Shown here piece by piece: positions 7,430-13,044 of a stretch of DNA of 14,372 nt; the first letter of the stretch is position 1; every line of letters starts with the position of its first letter. The position numbers were made by a program, and so were the translations under genes. This DNA comes from CAYRIY01 sp964424335 (GTDB taxonomy: Bacteria; Bacillota; Limnochordia; DTU080; RSA5): positions 1-14,372 of the forward strand of contig CAYRIY010000090.1 of assembly GCA_964424335.1 (NCBI GenBank). The letters are read 5' to 3'. Below the pieces are notes generated by a model. It saw only the letters and a program-made list of their open reading frames with translations. It had not been told where the DNA came from and ran no database searches.

Positions 7430-7759
7430 GTGGAAGAAATCGGCGAACGCCTTAGGAAAGAGCGAGAAGCCCGGGGGATATCGCTCGCCCAGATCAGCGA
7501 CGAGACAAAAATCAGCAGGATGTATCTGGAGGCTCTTGAATCGGGGAGGTTTGAGAGCCTGCCGGGGGATCCGTACAACAAAGCGTTCATTCGCGCTTAC
7601 GCCCGCGCGATCGGATGGGATGCGGGGACCATCTTGCATCGCTACGACGAGATCCAGCTCATCGAGACGATGGCTTCTTATCAGCCAGAGCGCGGTGTTG
7701 CCGCAGGGCGGCGGCTGATCAACAAGTTAAACCAGACGCTTCAGTGGCTCGGCCTATAA
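7430..7759 (+). CDS. Short RodZ-type helix-turn-helix protein without membrane anchor
   Basis: The protein has 109 residues. Residues about 3-70 form an HTH of the HTH_25/Xre type found at the N-terminus of RodZ: IGERLRKEREARGISLAQIS, TKISRMYLEALESGRFESLP, then YNKAFIRAYARAIGWD. In full-length RodZ this domain binds MreB and is followed by a transmembrane helix and a periplasmic region. Here the chain ends after about 35 more residues (RRLINKLNQTLQWLGL), with no membrane segment. It may be a soluble paralogue or a plain DNA-binding regulator. The GTG start has GAGGAGG (7414-7420) 9 bp upstream. It lies 212 bp downstream of the DUF92 gene, and the terminator at 7787-7825 closes the unit. The domain is clear; the function is open. 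Confidence 0.85.
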   Translation: MEEIGERLRKEREARGISLAQISDETKISRMYLEALESGRFESLPGDPYNKAFIRAYARAIGWDAGTILHRYDEIQLIETMASYQPERGVAAGRRLINKLNQTLQWLGL

Positions 7760-7760
7760 T

Positions 7761-7825
7761 GAGGGAGCGACCCCTCGAATGCTTTGGCGACCCGTGGGAT
7801 TACAGATCCATGCGGGTCGCTTTTT
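7761..7825 (+). terminator. Strong Rho-independent terminator after the HTH gene, with a preceding small hairpin
   Basis: GCGACCCG (7787-7794) pairs with CGGGTCGC (7813-7820), with an inner GGAT/ATCC extension, and is followed by TTTTT (7821-7825). A smaller hairpin, GAGGG (7761-7765) with CCCTC (7772-7776), precedes it. GCGACCC occurs twice (7767-7773 and 7787-7793), and either copy could pair with GGGTCGC at 7814-7820. Confidence 0.85.
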
Positions 7826-7938
7826 CGTATGCGCAAAGGGCATTGCGAAATGAGATGAGTCGTACGCTAATCGGGTTTTTCAAAAAGCAGGTGACTTGCT
7901 CCGATCACACGAACTTGCCCTCGTGAGGTGAACATTTA

Positions 7939-8886
7939 ATGCCAAGCTGGAAGCCGATTTGGTCTCAGGGCGAGCGGCCGAGGCTGGGATTCATCGGACT
8001 TGGAATCATGGGAAAACCGATGGCCCAAAACCTCATGAAAGCCGGCTTCTCCCTGACCGTACACAATCGCACGCAGTCGAAAGCGGACGAGTTGATCGCT
8101 GCCGGCGCCGTATGGGCTCCTACGCCACGTGACGTGGCGCTCGCAAGCGACGTCGTGATCACCATCGTGACCGACTCGCCCGATGTGGAACAGGTCGTCT
8201 TGGGAGAGCACGGAGTGATCGAGGGCGCACGCCAGGGTCAAGTCGTGATCGACATGACGACCATGTCTCCTGATGTGGCGCGCAAGGTAGCGCTAAAACT
8301 CGCCGAACGAGGCGTCGCCTTTCTCGACGCCCCGGTAAGCGGCGGGGACAAAGGGGCCATCGCCGGAACGCTCTCGATCATGGTGGGCGGCGAGGCCGAC
8401 GTCGTGGAGGCCGTTCGGCCCGTCCTCGAGGCCATGGGAACCAACATCGTCCACGTTGGCCCATCGGGAACGGGTCAGACCGTGAAACTCTGCAACCAGA
8501 TCATCTGCGGACTCAACCTGCTCGCCATGGCAGAAGGGCTGACGTTTGCCGCAAAGTCCGGCGCAGACCTGGAAAAGGTGCTCAGTGTCGTGACCAAGGG
8601 CGCCGCCGGTTCGTGGATGTTGGAAAACCTCGGTCCCAAGGTCGTCGCGGGGGATTATTCTCCCGGTTTCATGGTGAAACTCCAGCAAAAGGACTTGCGA
8701 CTCGCCCTAGAGGCGGGCGCACAGCTCGACCTTTCCCTGCCCGGCACCGCTTTGGTGCAGCAGCTTTACCGGTACGTGCAGGCGATCGGATGCGGCGACG
8801 AAGGGACGCAGGCGCTGGTAAAGAGTTTGGAGGTACTGGGACAGACCAAGACGGCGCAAACGAGAGAGGATGGAACGAAGTCGTGA
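7939..8886 (+). CDS. Beta-hydroxyacid dehydrogenase (3-hydroxyisobutyrate dehydrogenase / tartronate semialdehyde reductase family)
   Basis: This is an NAD(P)-dependent oxidoreductase of 315 residues, slightly longer than the usual 290-300. Family motifs are complete: the Rossmann signature GFIGLGIMGKPMAQNL (17-32), the substrate-binding DAPVSGGDKGAIAGTL (130-145), the catalytic segment GTGQTVKLCNQ (177-187) with Lys183 and Asn186, and the cofactor-side KDLRLAL (251-257). The family oxidises 3-hydroxyisobutyrate (valine catabolism) or reduces tartronate semialdehyde (glycerate pathway). The sequence does not settle the substrate, and no valine-degradation or glyoxylate genes are nearby. The ATG at 7939 has GAGGTG about 9 bp upstream. 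Its TGA overlaps the GTG of the next gene (GTGA, 8883-8886), showing an operon with translational coupling. The tail after residue about 300 is hydrophilic and probably non-catalytic. Confidence 0.93.
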   Translation: MPSWKPIWSQGERPRLGFIGLGIMGKPMAQNLMKAGFSLTVHNRTQSKADELIAAGAVWAPTPRDVALASDVVITIVTDSPDVEQVVLGEHGVIEGARQGQVVIDMTTMSPDVARKVALKLAERGVAFLDAPVSGGDKGAIAGTLSIMVGGEADVVEAVRPVLEAMGTNIVHVGPSGTGQTVKLCNQIICGLNLLAMAEGLTFAAKSGADLEKVLSVVTKGAAGSWMLENLGPKVVAGDYSPGFMVKLQQKDLRLALEAGAQLDLSLPGTALVQQLYRYVQAIGCGDEGTQALVKSLEVLGQTKTAQTREDGTKS

Positions 8887-9716
8887 CCGACGGCCACGAA
8901 CGCCCAGAAGGAATGTCCGCATCGCCGGTCGATGTCGACGCTCTTTTTACGGTGGCAAACAGGGCGGCCGATGCGGCCGGCGTCATTTTGATGGAGCATT
9001 TTGGCCGGGCCTTGATCGAGTTCAAGGGCGCAGTCGACCTTGTCACCAACGCCGACAAAGAGTCGGAGGCGGAGATTATCCGCCAGGTTCGGGCGGCGTA
9101 TCCGGATCACGGGATCGTCGCCGAAGAGAGCGGAGAGCAGGCCACCCGTCACGACGTCCGCTGGTACATCGACCCGATCGACGGGACGACCAACTACGCC
9201 CATGGGTTTCCTCTCTTTGCAGTCTCCATCGGCGTCGAGGCGCACGGCCGAATGGTGGTCGGCATCGTCTACAACCCCGCGACGGGGGAGAAGTTTACCG
9301 CGATACGCGGGCGCGGCGCCCAGCTCAACGGCAGCCCCCTAAAGGTATCCAAAGTCAAAGAGCTCGACCACAGCCTCGTAGTGACCGGCTTTCCCTACAC
9401 GGTCCGGGACAAGCGGTTAAACAACATGGACCACTTTGAGAACTTTATCTATGCCGCACAAGCGTTGCGAAGGCTTGGCTCCGCAGCGCTCGACCTCGCC
9501 TATGTGGCCCGGGGAGCGTTCGATGGGTATTGGGAGGCGGAAATCAACCCGTGGGACATCGCAGCGGGCTGGCTCATCGTCGAAGAGGCCGGCGGCCGGG
9601 TGACCGACATGCGCGGTCGGCCGTATGAGGTTGGGGCAGGGAACATCCTCGCGACCAACGGTCTCGTACACGATGAAATGCTGGCTGTTCTCGCCCGGGG
9701 GAAGTCCGGCCTTTGA
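8883..9716 (+). CDS. Inositol monophosphatase family phosphatase
   Basis: This is a Mg2+-dependent, Li+-sensitive-type sugar phosphatase fold of 277 residues. Metal and substrate motifs are complete: DLVTNADKESE (52-62), Glu81-Glu82 in IVAEESGE, the signature DPIDGTTN (97-104), and WDIAAG (223-228) near the C-terminus. Members hydrolyse myo-inositol phosphate, fructose-1,6-bisphosphate, NADP or PAP; the sequence alone does not tell which. I chose the GTG at 8883, overlapping the previous stop by 4 bp, with GAGAGGA (8864-8870) 12 bp upstream. The in-frame ATG at 8913 lies directly against an AGAAGGA, too close for a normal site. The stop overlaps the TTG start of the glycosylase gene (TTGA, 9713-9716), so the three genes form one coupled unit. 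Confidence 0.93.
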   Translation: MTDGHERPEGMSASPVDVDALFTVANRAADAAGVILMEHFGRALIEFKGAVDLVTNADKESEAEIIRQVRAAYPDHGIVAEESGEQATRHDVRWYIDPIDGTTNYAHGFPLFAVSIGVEAHGRMVVGIVYNPATGEKFTAIRGRGAQLNGSPLKVSKVKELDHSLVVTGFPYTVRDKRLNNMDHFENFIYAAQALRRLGSAALDLAYVARGAFDGYWEAEINPWDIAAGWLIVEEAGGRVTDMRGRPYEVGAGNILATNGLVHDEMLAVLARGKSGL

Positions 9717-10261
9717 ACGACGAGCGGCGCGAGTCGGTCGGTTGGGAACAAAAGCGCCTTCCAGACATTGTCCGCCCTGGACTCGACGTGATTTTTGTCG
9801 GCATCAATCCGGGAAAGCGTTCCGCCCAGATCGGGCATCATTTCGGAGGAGCAAACAACCATTTTTGGCGGCTGCTCTATGAGTCGGGATGGACGCCGCG
9901 GCTCTTTGCGCCGAAAGAGGACGCGCGTCTTCTGGAGCACGGAATCGGTCTTACCAACTTGGCGCCAAGGGCGACCAGGGGCGTATCCGACCTGACAAAG
10001 GACGAGATGGCCGCCGGCGGCGAGGCGCTCAAGGAGAAGCTGCGTTCATGGCGTCCCAAGATCGCATGCTTTCTCGGGAAAGATCCGTATGCATACTACG
10101 CAAAGGTGGCTGGCGCTCGCATTCAGTGGGGCCGCCAGCCTACATCGCAAATCCCGGGGATCGTGGAGTTTGTGGCGCCCAATCCAAGTGGGCGCAGCAC
10201 AATTCCATATGAGGTGCGTCTGCGCGCCTTCAAGGACGTGCGTGCCGCGCTCGGCCCCTAG
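9713..10261 (+). CDS. mug: Mug-type G/U mismatch-specific DNA glycosylase
   Basis: This is a uracil-DNA glycosylase superfamily, family 2 (MUG/TDG) enzyme of 182 residues that excises uracil or ethenocytosine opposite guanine to begin base excision repair. Motif 1 is GINPGKRSAQIGHHFGGANN (30-49), including the catalytic-position Asn32. Motif 2 is NPSGRS (157-162), matching the NPSGLS of E. coli Mug. The length is close to E. coli Mug (168). The TTG start overlaps the stop of the phosphatase gene by 4 bp and relies on GGGGGAAG (9697-9704) inside that gene, consistent with coupled, low-level translation. A DNA-repair gene downstream of two metabolic enzymes has no evident pathway link. The 3' flank is the 19-bp tandem array, and no clear terminator is visible. 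Confidence 0.93.
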   Translation: MNDERRESVGWEQKRLPDIVRPGLDVIFVGINPGKRSAQIGHHFGGANNHFWRLLYESGWTPRLFAPKEDARLLEHGIGLTNLAPRATRGVSDLTKDEMAAGGEALKEKLRSWRPKIACFLGKDPYAYYAKVAGARIQWGRQPTSQIPGIVEFVAPNPSGRSTIPYEVRLRAFKDVRAALGP

Positions 10262-10270
10262 CGGTCAGCC

Positions 10271-10440
10271 GGGGAGCGGATTTGCGCCGAAGGGAGCGAT
10301 TCACTCCCAAGGGAGCGATTCTCTCTCAAGTGAGAGATGCTCCCCGAAGGGAGCGATTCTCTCCCAAGTGAGAGATGCTTTCCGTAGGGAGCATTCTCTT
10401 CAAAGCGAACGATTTTCGTCGAAGGGAGCAATACAACCGA
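10271..10440. repeat. 19-bp tandem array between mug and the XapX gene, carrying SD-like motifs
   Basis: Starting at 10290 there are eight near-contiguous units of 19 bp (one of 18), roughly AAGGGAGCGATTCTCTCCC, ending at 10440; a degenerate ninth unit may precede at 10271-10289. A higher-order 38-bp duplication is visible: 10309-10346 and 10347-10384 match at 35/38. Each 38-mer contains an inverted repeat (TCTCTCA-AG-TGAGAGA in the first, one mismatch in the second). Most units contain GGGAG, and the last one supplies the ribosome binding site of the XapX gene, whose ATG begins at its final base. Confidence 0.9.
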
Positions 10441-10595
10441 TGAAAGAAGTGCTCGTAGCCCTTGCTGTCGGCATCATGGTCGGGGTGATCTTCCGGGCGG
10501 TCAAACTTCCGGTGCCTGCGCCGCCGACACTCGCAGGCGTGGCCGGAATCGTTGGCATATTTCTCGGGTATCGGGCGGCTCAAGCGCTCTTTTGA
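10440..10595 (+). CDS. XapX domain (DUF1427) small membrane protein
   Basis: This is a 51-residue protein with two hydrophobic helices (about 4-20 and 30-50) around a Pro-rich hinge, KLPVPAPPTLAG (22-33), the hallmark of the XapX/DUF1427 family of roughly 50-residue bacterial membrane proteins. The length is full for the family. No enzymatic motif is present and the family's function is unknown; members are often encoded near transport or metabolic operons. The start is the ATG at 10440, with GGGAG in the last unit of the upstream array about 11 bp away. The stop (10593-10595) is immediately followed by a second, unrelated 19-bp tandem array. The gene lies between mug and the SDR gene on the same strand and may be the fourth gene of that operon if transcription reads through the array. 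Confidence 0.85.
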   Translation: MKEVLVALAVGIMVGVIFRAVKLPVPAPPTLAGVAGIVGIFLGYRAAQALF

Positions 10596-10652
10596 TCGAT
10601 TCCAGTCGAGCAAGTCGATTCAAGTCGAGCAAGTCGTTTCCAGTCGATACAA
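10596..10652. repeat. 19-bp x3 tandem repeat between the XapX and SDR genes
   Basis: There are three adjacent units: TCGATTCCAGTCGAGCAAG (10596-10614), TCGATTCAAGTCGAGCAAG (10615-10633), and a third with four differences from the first (10634-10652). A degraded continuation may run on to about 10671. Neither unit resembles the array upstream of XapX, although the period is the same. Confidence 0.88.
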
Positions 10653-10693
10653 TTCGGGAATCGTCGAATCCAGACGAGGTTGGCGGGGAAGAC

Positions 10694-11455
10694 GTGACGC
10701 ATACTGCATATTTGAAGGGGCGGGCCGCGCTCGTAACCGGGGGTTCCGGCGCGATCGGAAAAGCGATCGCGGAGCGGCTCGCAGATTTGGGAGCGCAAGT
10801 GGTCCTAGGTTACAACATGGGGGAGGAACGAGCCGCGTCCGCCGTGGAGGCAATCCGAGCTCGCGGCGGTACGGCCTGGGCTGTACGTAGCGATCTTTCG
10901 AGCGACTCGGGGTGTCTCTCCCTCGTTGAGCATGCAAGGGCGCACCTTGGGCGAATCAATATTCTCGTCAACGCCGCGGGCGTGAGCTTCCTCGAAGGTG
11001 CGTTTCGTACAGGCATCGACGATTGGCGCCGAGTTTTGGACGTCAATGCGACGGCGGCCTTTCTGTGCACCCGCGAGGTCCTAAGCGACATGATCGGGGC
11101 GAGTTGGGGACGAATCGTCAACGTCGGTTCGATCTGGGGTGAGGTGGGCGCAGCTTGGGAGGTCGCATATTCGGCGTCGAAAGCTGCGTTGACGGGCATG
11201 ACCAAGGCGCTTGCGAAAGAAGTGGCAAGGTCGCACGTGACCGTAAACGTCGTGGCGCCAGGGGTCATCGACACCCCGATGAACGACGGTTTCGATCCGG
11301 AAGAGCGCAAAGCTCTGCAGCGGCGAATTCCCGTTGGGCGCTTTGGCCGCCCGGAGGACGTCGCGGCGGCTGTCGCATTCTTATGCAGCGAGGACGCCCG
11401 CTACGTCACGGGACACACGCTATGGGTGACAGGAGGATTTGATCCCATCCCATAG
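10694..11455 (+). CDS. FabG-like short-chain dehydrogenase/reductase
   Basis: This is a classical SDR of 253 residues using NAD(P)H. Motifs are complete: cofactor-binding TGGSGAIG (15-22), NAAG (93-96), an active-site Asn near 118, Ser146, and the catalytic YSASK (Tyr159, Lys163). It also has PGVIDTPM (189-196), and YVTGHTLWVTGGF near the end is typical of FabG-type enzymes. It resembles 3-oxoacyl-ACP reductases and related sugar or alcohol dehydrogenases. No other fatty-acid synthesis gene is nearby, so the substrate is unassigned. I chose the GTG at 10694, with GGCGGGGA just upstream; this gives the normal N-terminus immediately before the Rossmann fold. A longer in-frame extension from 10592 would translate the 19-bp repeats and is rejected. 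The gene is convergent with the ankyrin gene, and no clear terminator is visible in the 61 bp between them. Confidence 0.92.
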   Translation: MTHTAYLKGRAALVTGGSGAIGKAIAERLADLGAQVVLGYNMGEERAASAVEAIRARGGTAWAVRSDLSSDSGCLSLVEHARAHLGRINILVNAAGVSFLEGAFRTGIDDWRRVLDVNATAAFLCTREVLSDMIGASWGRIVNVGSIWGEVGAAWEVAYSASKAALTGMTKALAKEVARSHVTVNVVAPGVIDTPMNDGFDPEERKALQRRIPVGRFGRPEDVAAAVAFLCSEDARYVTGHTLWVTGGFDPIP

Positions 11456-11516
11456 ATGGCCGAATACGAGGAATAACGATCGAGCACGAACCCCCTGTAA
11501 GGCTCACCGCTTGCTG

Positions 11517-12509
11517 TCATCGCCGACCGGCCTGGGCGCGGGAGAGCCGGGTCGCAACTCGGTTACGGCCGTATTTCATCGCAATGTCAAAGGGCGTCTC
11601 TCCCTTTAGCGATCGTATCGACGGGTCTGCGCCGTATTGCAGCAGCATTTCGATCAATATCTCGTTGCCGTGGAATGCAGCGATATGCAGCGGTGTCCAT
11701 CCGTTCGACTGTTTCGCGTTTGGATCAGCCCCGCGCAGCAACAAGATGTCCGCTGAAACTCGATTCCAGCCAAACGCCGCAGCGTGAAGAGGGGTTGCGC
11801 GAAGTTCATTGTTCGACCGGGCCGACATGTCGGCTCCATCGGACACCAACGCAATCGTCGTACGAAGGCAGTCAAAGAGGGCGGCGATATGGAGCGCCGT
11901 CCAGCCGTTCTCGTCGTGTGCATGTAACAGTTCGGGATCTTGCTCGATCATCTCAACCATACGGTCCGGAAAATCAATCGAAGCAGCAACGAACACATCG
12001 AACTCTTTTTGGGAACTTTTCGCTCGTGTCGTCTCAATCGCTTCGCGGTACGGACGAATGAAGTCGTCGTCGTTTGCGTTGCTTTGCTCCGGCGGCGCAC
12101 CGTCGCCACCGACCGATGCGCCGTCCCTATCGTCGCTGCCGTCCTTGGCGCCGCTGAGATCGCTTCCATCATGCTCATTTTCGGCGCTGCTCTGATCACT
12201 TTCCTCGATGTCGCCGCTCTCTTCGCTGATGTCGACGAGTTGGTCCACCGAGGTCGGACGGACCCCAGCGTTTCCACTGGACGCCACTTCTTCGATTGAT
12301 CCAAACTCCTCACGGAGTTGGAGCGTCGTGTTTGCTATCTCACGCACATGTTCAAGGAGACTGCTCGAAGCCCCGATTCCGATTTGAACGAGGCGCGCCG
12401 TTGCCTCAGAGCGGCTCTTTGCAACACCCGAATCGACCAATAGATCCAAAACATGTACGCTCCCCTGGTCGAGCCGGACCGATATCACCATATTCCTCGC
12501 TGCCGACAT
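11517..12509 (-). CDS. Ribbon-helix-helix / acidic linker / ankyrin-repeat fusion protein
   Basis: This is a 330-residue protein. Residues about 6-46 read as a ribbon-helix-helix (MetJ/Arc/CopG-type) DNA-binding domain: a strand (NMVISVRLDQ), then helix A (VHVLDLLVDSGV) and helix B (KSRSEATARLVQIGIG). A helical stretch (50-72) and a long acidic, Ser/Asp/Glu-rich linker (about 90-150) follow. Residues about 168-325 form four or five ankyrin repeats with classic motifs, GWTALHIAA (202-210), ATPLHAAAFG (238-247) and GWTPLHIAAFHG (270-281), and a final degenerate repeat. Ankyrin repeats bind protein partners, so the design suggests a DNA-binding regulator with a partner-sensing domain; this is inference. 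No signal peptide is seen. The start at 12509 has AAGGAGG about 9 bp upstream. It is transcribed alone, away from the repeat array at 12593 onward and the operator-like element at 12834. Confidence 0.88.
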   Translation of the reverse strand: MSAARNMVISVRLDQGSVHVLDLLVDSGVAKSRSEATARLVQIGIGASSSLLEHVREIANTTLQLREEFGSIEEVASSGNAGVRPTSVDQLVDISEESGDIEESDQSSAENEHDGSDLSGAKDGSDDRDGASVGGDGAPPEQSNANDDDFIRPYREAIETTRAKSSQKEFDVFVAASIDFPDRMVEMIEQDPELLHAHDENGWTALHIAALFDCLRTTIALVSDGADMSARSNNELRATPLHAAAFGWNRVSADILLLRGADPNAKQSNGWTPLHIAAFHGNEILIEMLLQYGADPSIRSLKGETPFDIAMKYGRNRVATRLSRAQAGRR

Positions 12510-12592
12510 TCCAATCGTCCTCCTTGGCGCTCAGCTTGTTTGCACGATTTCTACCGGCGTCGATTCCTGCAATAACGCCGTACTCAGGTCGA

Positions 12593-12824
12593 GCTGCAAC
12601 TCCGCTCATGCCGCAACTCTGCTCACGCCATATCACTGCTCGCGCAGCGCCTCTGGTCACGCAATGCCTCTGCTTGCGCAGCGTCTCTGCTTNNNNNNNN
12701 NNNNNNNNNNNNNNNNNNNNNNNNNNNNNNNNNNNNNNNNNNNNNNNNNNNNNNNNNNNNNNNNNNNNNNNNNNNNNNNNNNNNNNNNNNNNCAGCGTCT
12801 CTGCTTTCGTCAGCACCTCCCTTT
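12593..12824. repeat. 17-bp tandem array interrupted by the assembly gap
   Basis: A regular 17-bp period runs from 12593: units at 12593-12609, 12610-12626, 12627-12643, 12644-12660, 12661-12677 and 12678 onward into the gap. Typical units are GCCGCAACTCTGCTCAC and GCAATGCCTCTGCTTGC. The sequence just left of the gap (CAGCGTCTCTGCTT, 12679-12692) is repeated exactly just right of it (12793-12806), followed by another partial unit. The array probably spans the gap and caused it. Confidence 0.85.
12693..12792. other. Assembly gap of exactly 100 Ns
   Basis: One hundred consecutive Ns are a conventional placeholder for a gap of unknown size. Both flanks are the same 17-bp repeat unit, so the missing sequence is most likely more repeat copies. 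Confidence 0.98.
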
Positions 12825-12833
12825 TGTTAATGG

Positions 12834-12880
12834 GTAATTCCAATTACGTCGTAACTTTGTATTCGAGTAATTAGAATTAC
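12834..12880. promoter_or_regulatory. 47-bp paired-palindrome element, copy B (putative operator)
   Basis: Two dyads, GTAATTCCAATTAC (12834-12847) and GTAATTAGAATTAC (12867-12880), start exactly 33 bp apart and flank CGTAACTTTGTA (12850-12861). The element aligns without gaps to copy A at 430-476 with 38/47 identities. GGCAAGTAAA follows directly; in copy A a GGCAAGAAA stretch follows after five more bases. The element lies 164 bp upstream of the HD-domain gene and, across the gap, on the 5' side of the RHH-ankyrin gene. Confidence 0.65.
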
Positions 12881-13044
12881 GGCAAGTAAAAAGAATAATT
12901 GGTCGGTATCGGTGGGGGAATCCTGTCAGCACGTGCGATAATCTGGGCGTTACATCATCACCGGGGCCTGCAAAAGAAGGGTCCGCCCGGAACGTCACGA
13001 AGGCTTGCCGCAGCGGTTTAGGCAAATGGGAGGTGCTTTGAGGG

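Larger units (their letters stand above)
12510..13044. other. Divergent intergenic region with repeat array, assembly gap and operator-like element
   Basis: This region of at least 535 bp lies between the divergent RHH-ankyrin and HD-domain genes. It holds the ankyrin gene's ribosome binding site, the 17-bp tandem array, a 100-N gap, copy B of the 47-bp element, and the HD gene's ribosome binding site (GGGAGGTG, 13028-13035). I see no supported gene in 12881-13027. True length and content across the gap are unknown. Confidence 0.6.

Noticed and set aside
7854..7926. 23-codon ATG frame before the dehydrogenase gene
   Set aside because: No ribosome binding site; it ends in the dehydrogenase gene's own SD region and reads as noncoding leader.
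10592..10693. 34-codon N-terminal extension of the SDR
   Set aside because: It would translate the 19-bp repeats, whose period is not a multiple of three, and the GTG at 10694 gives the normal SDR N-terminus with an SD.
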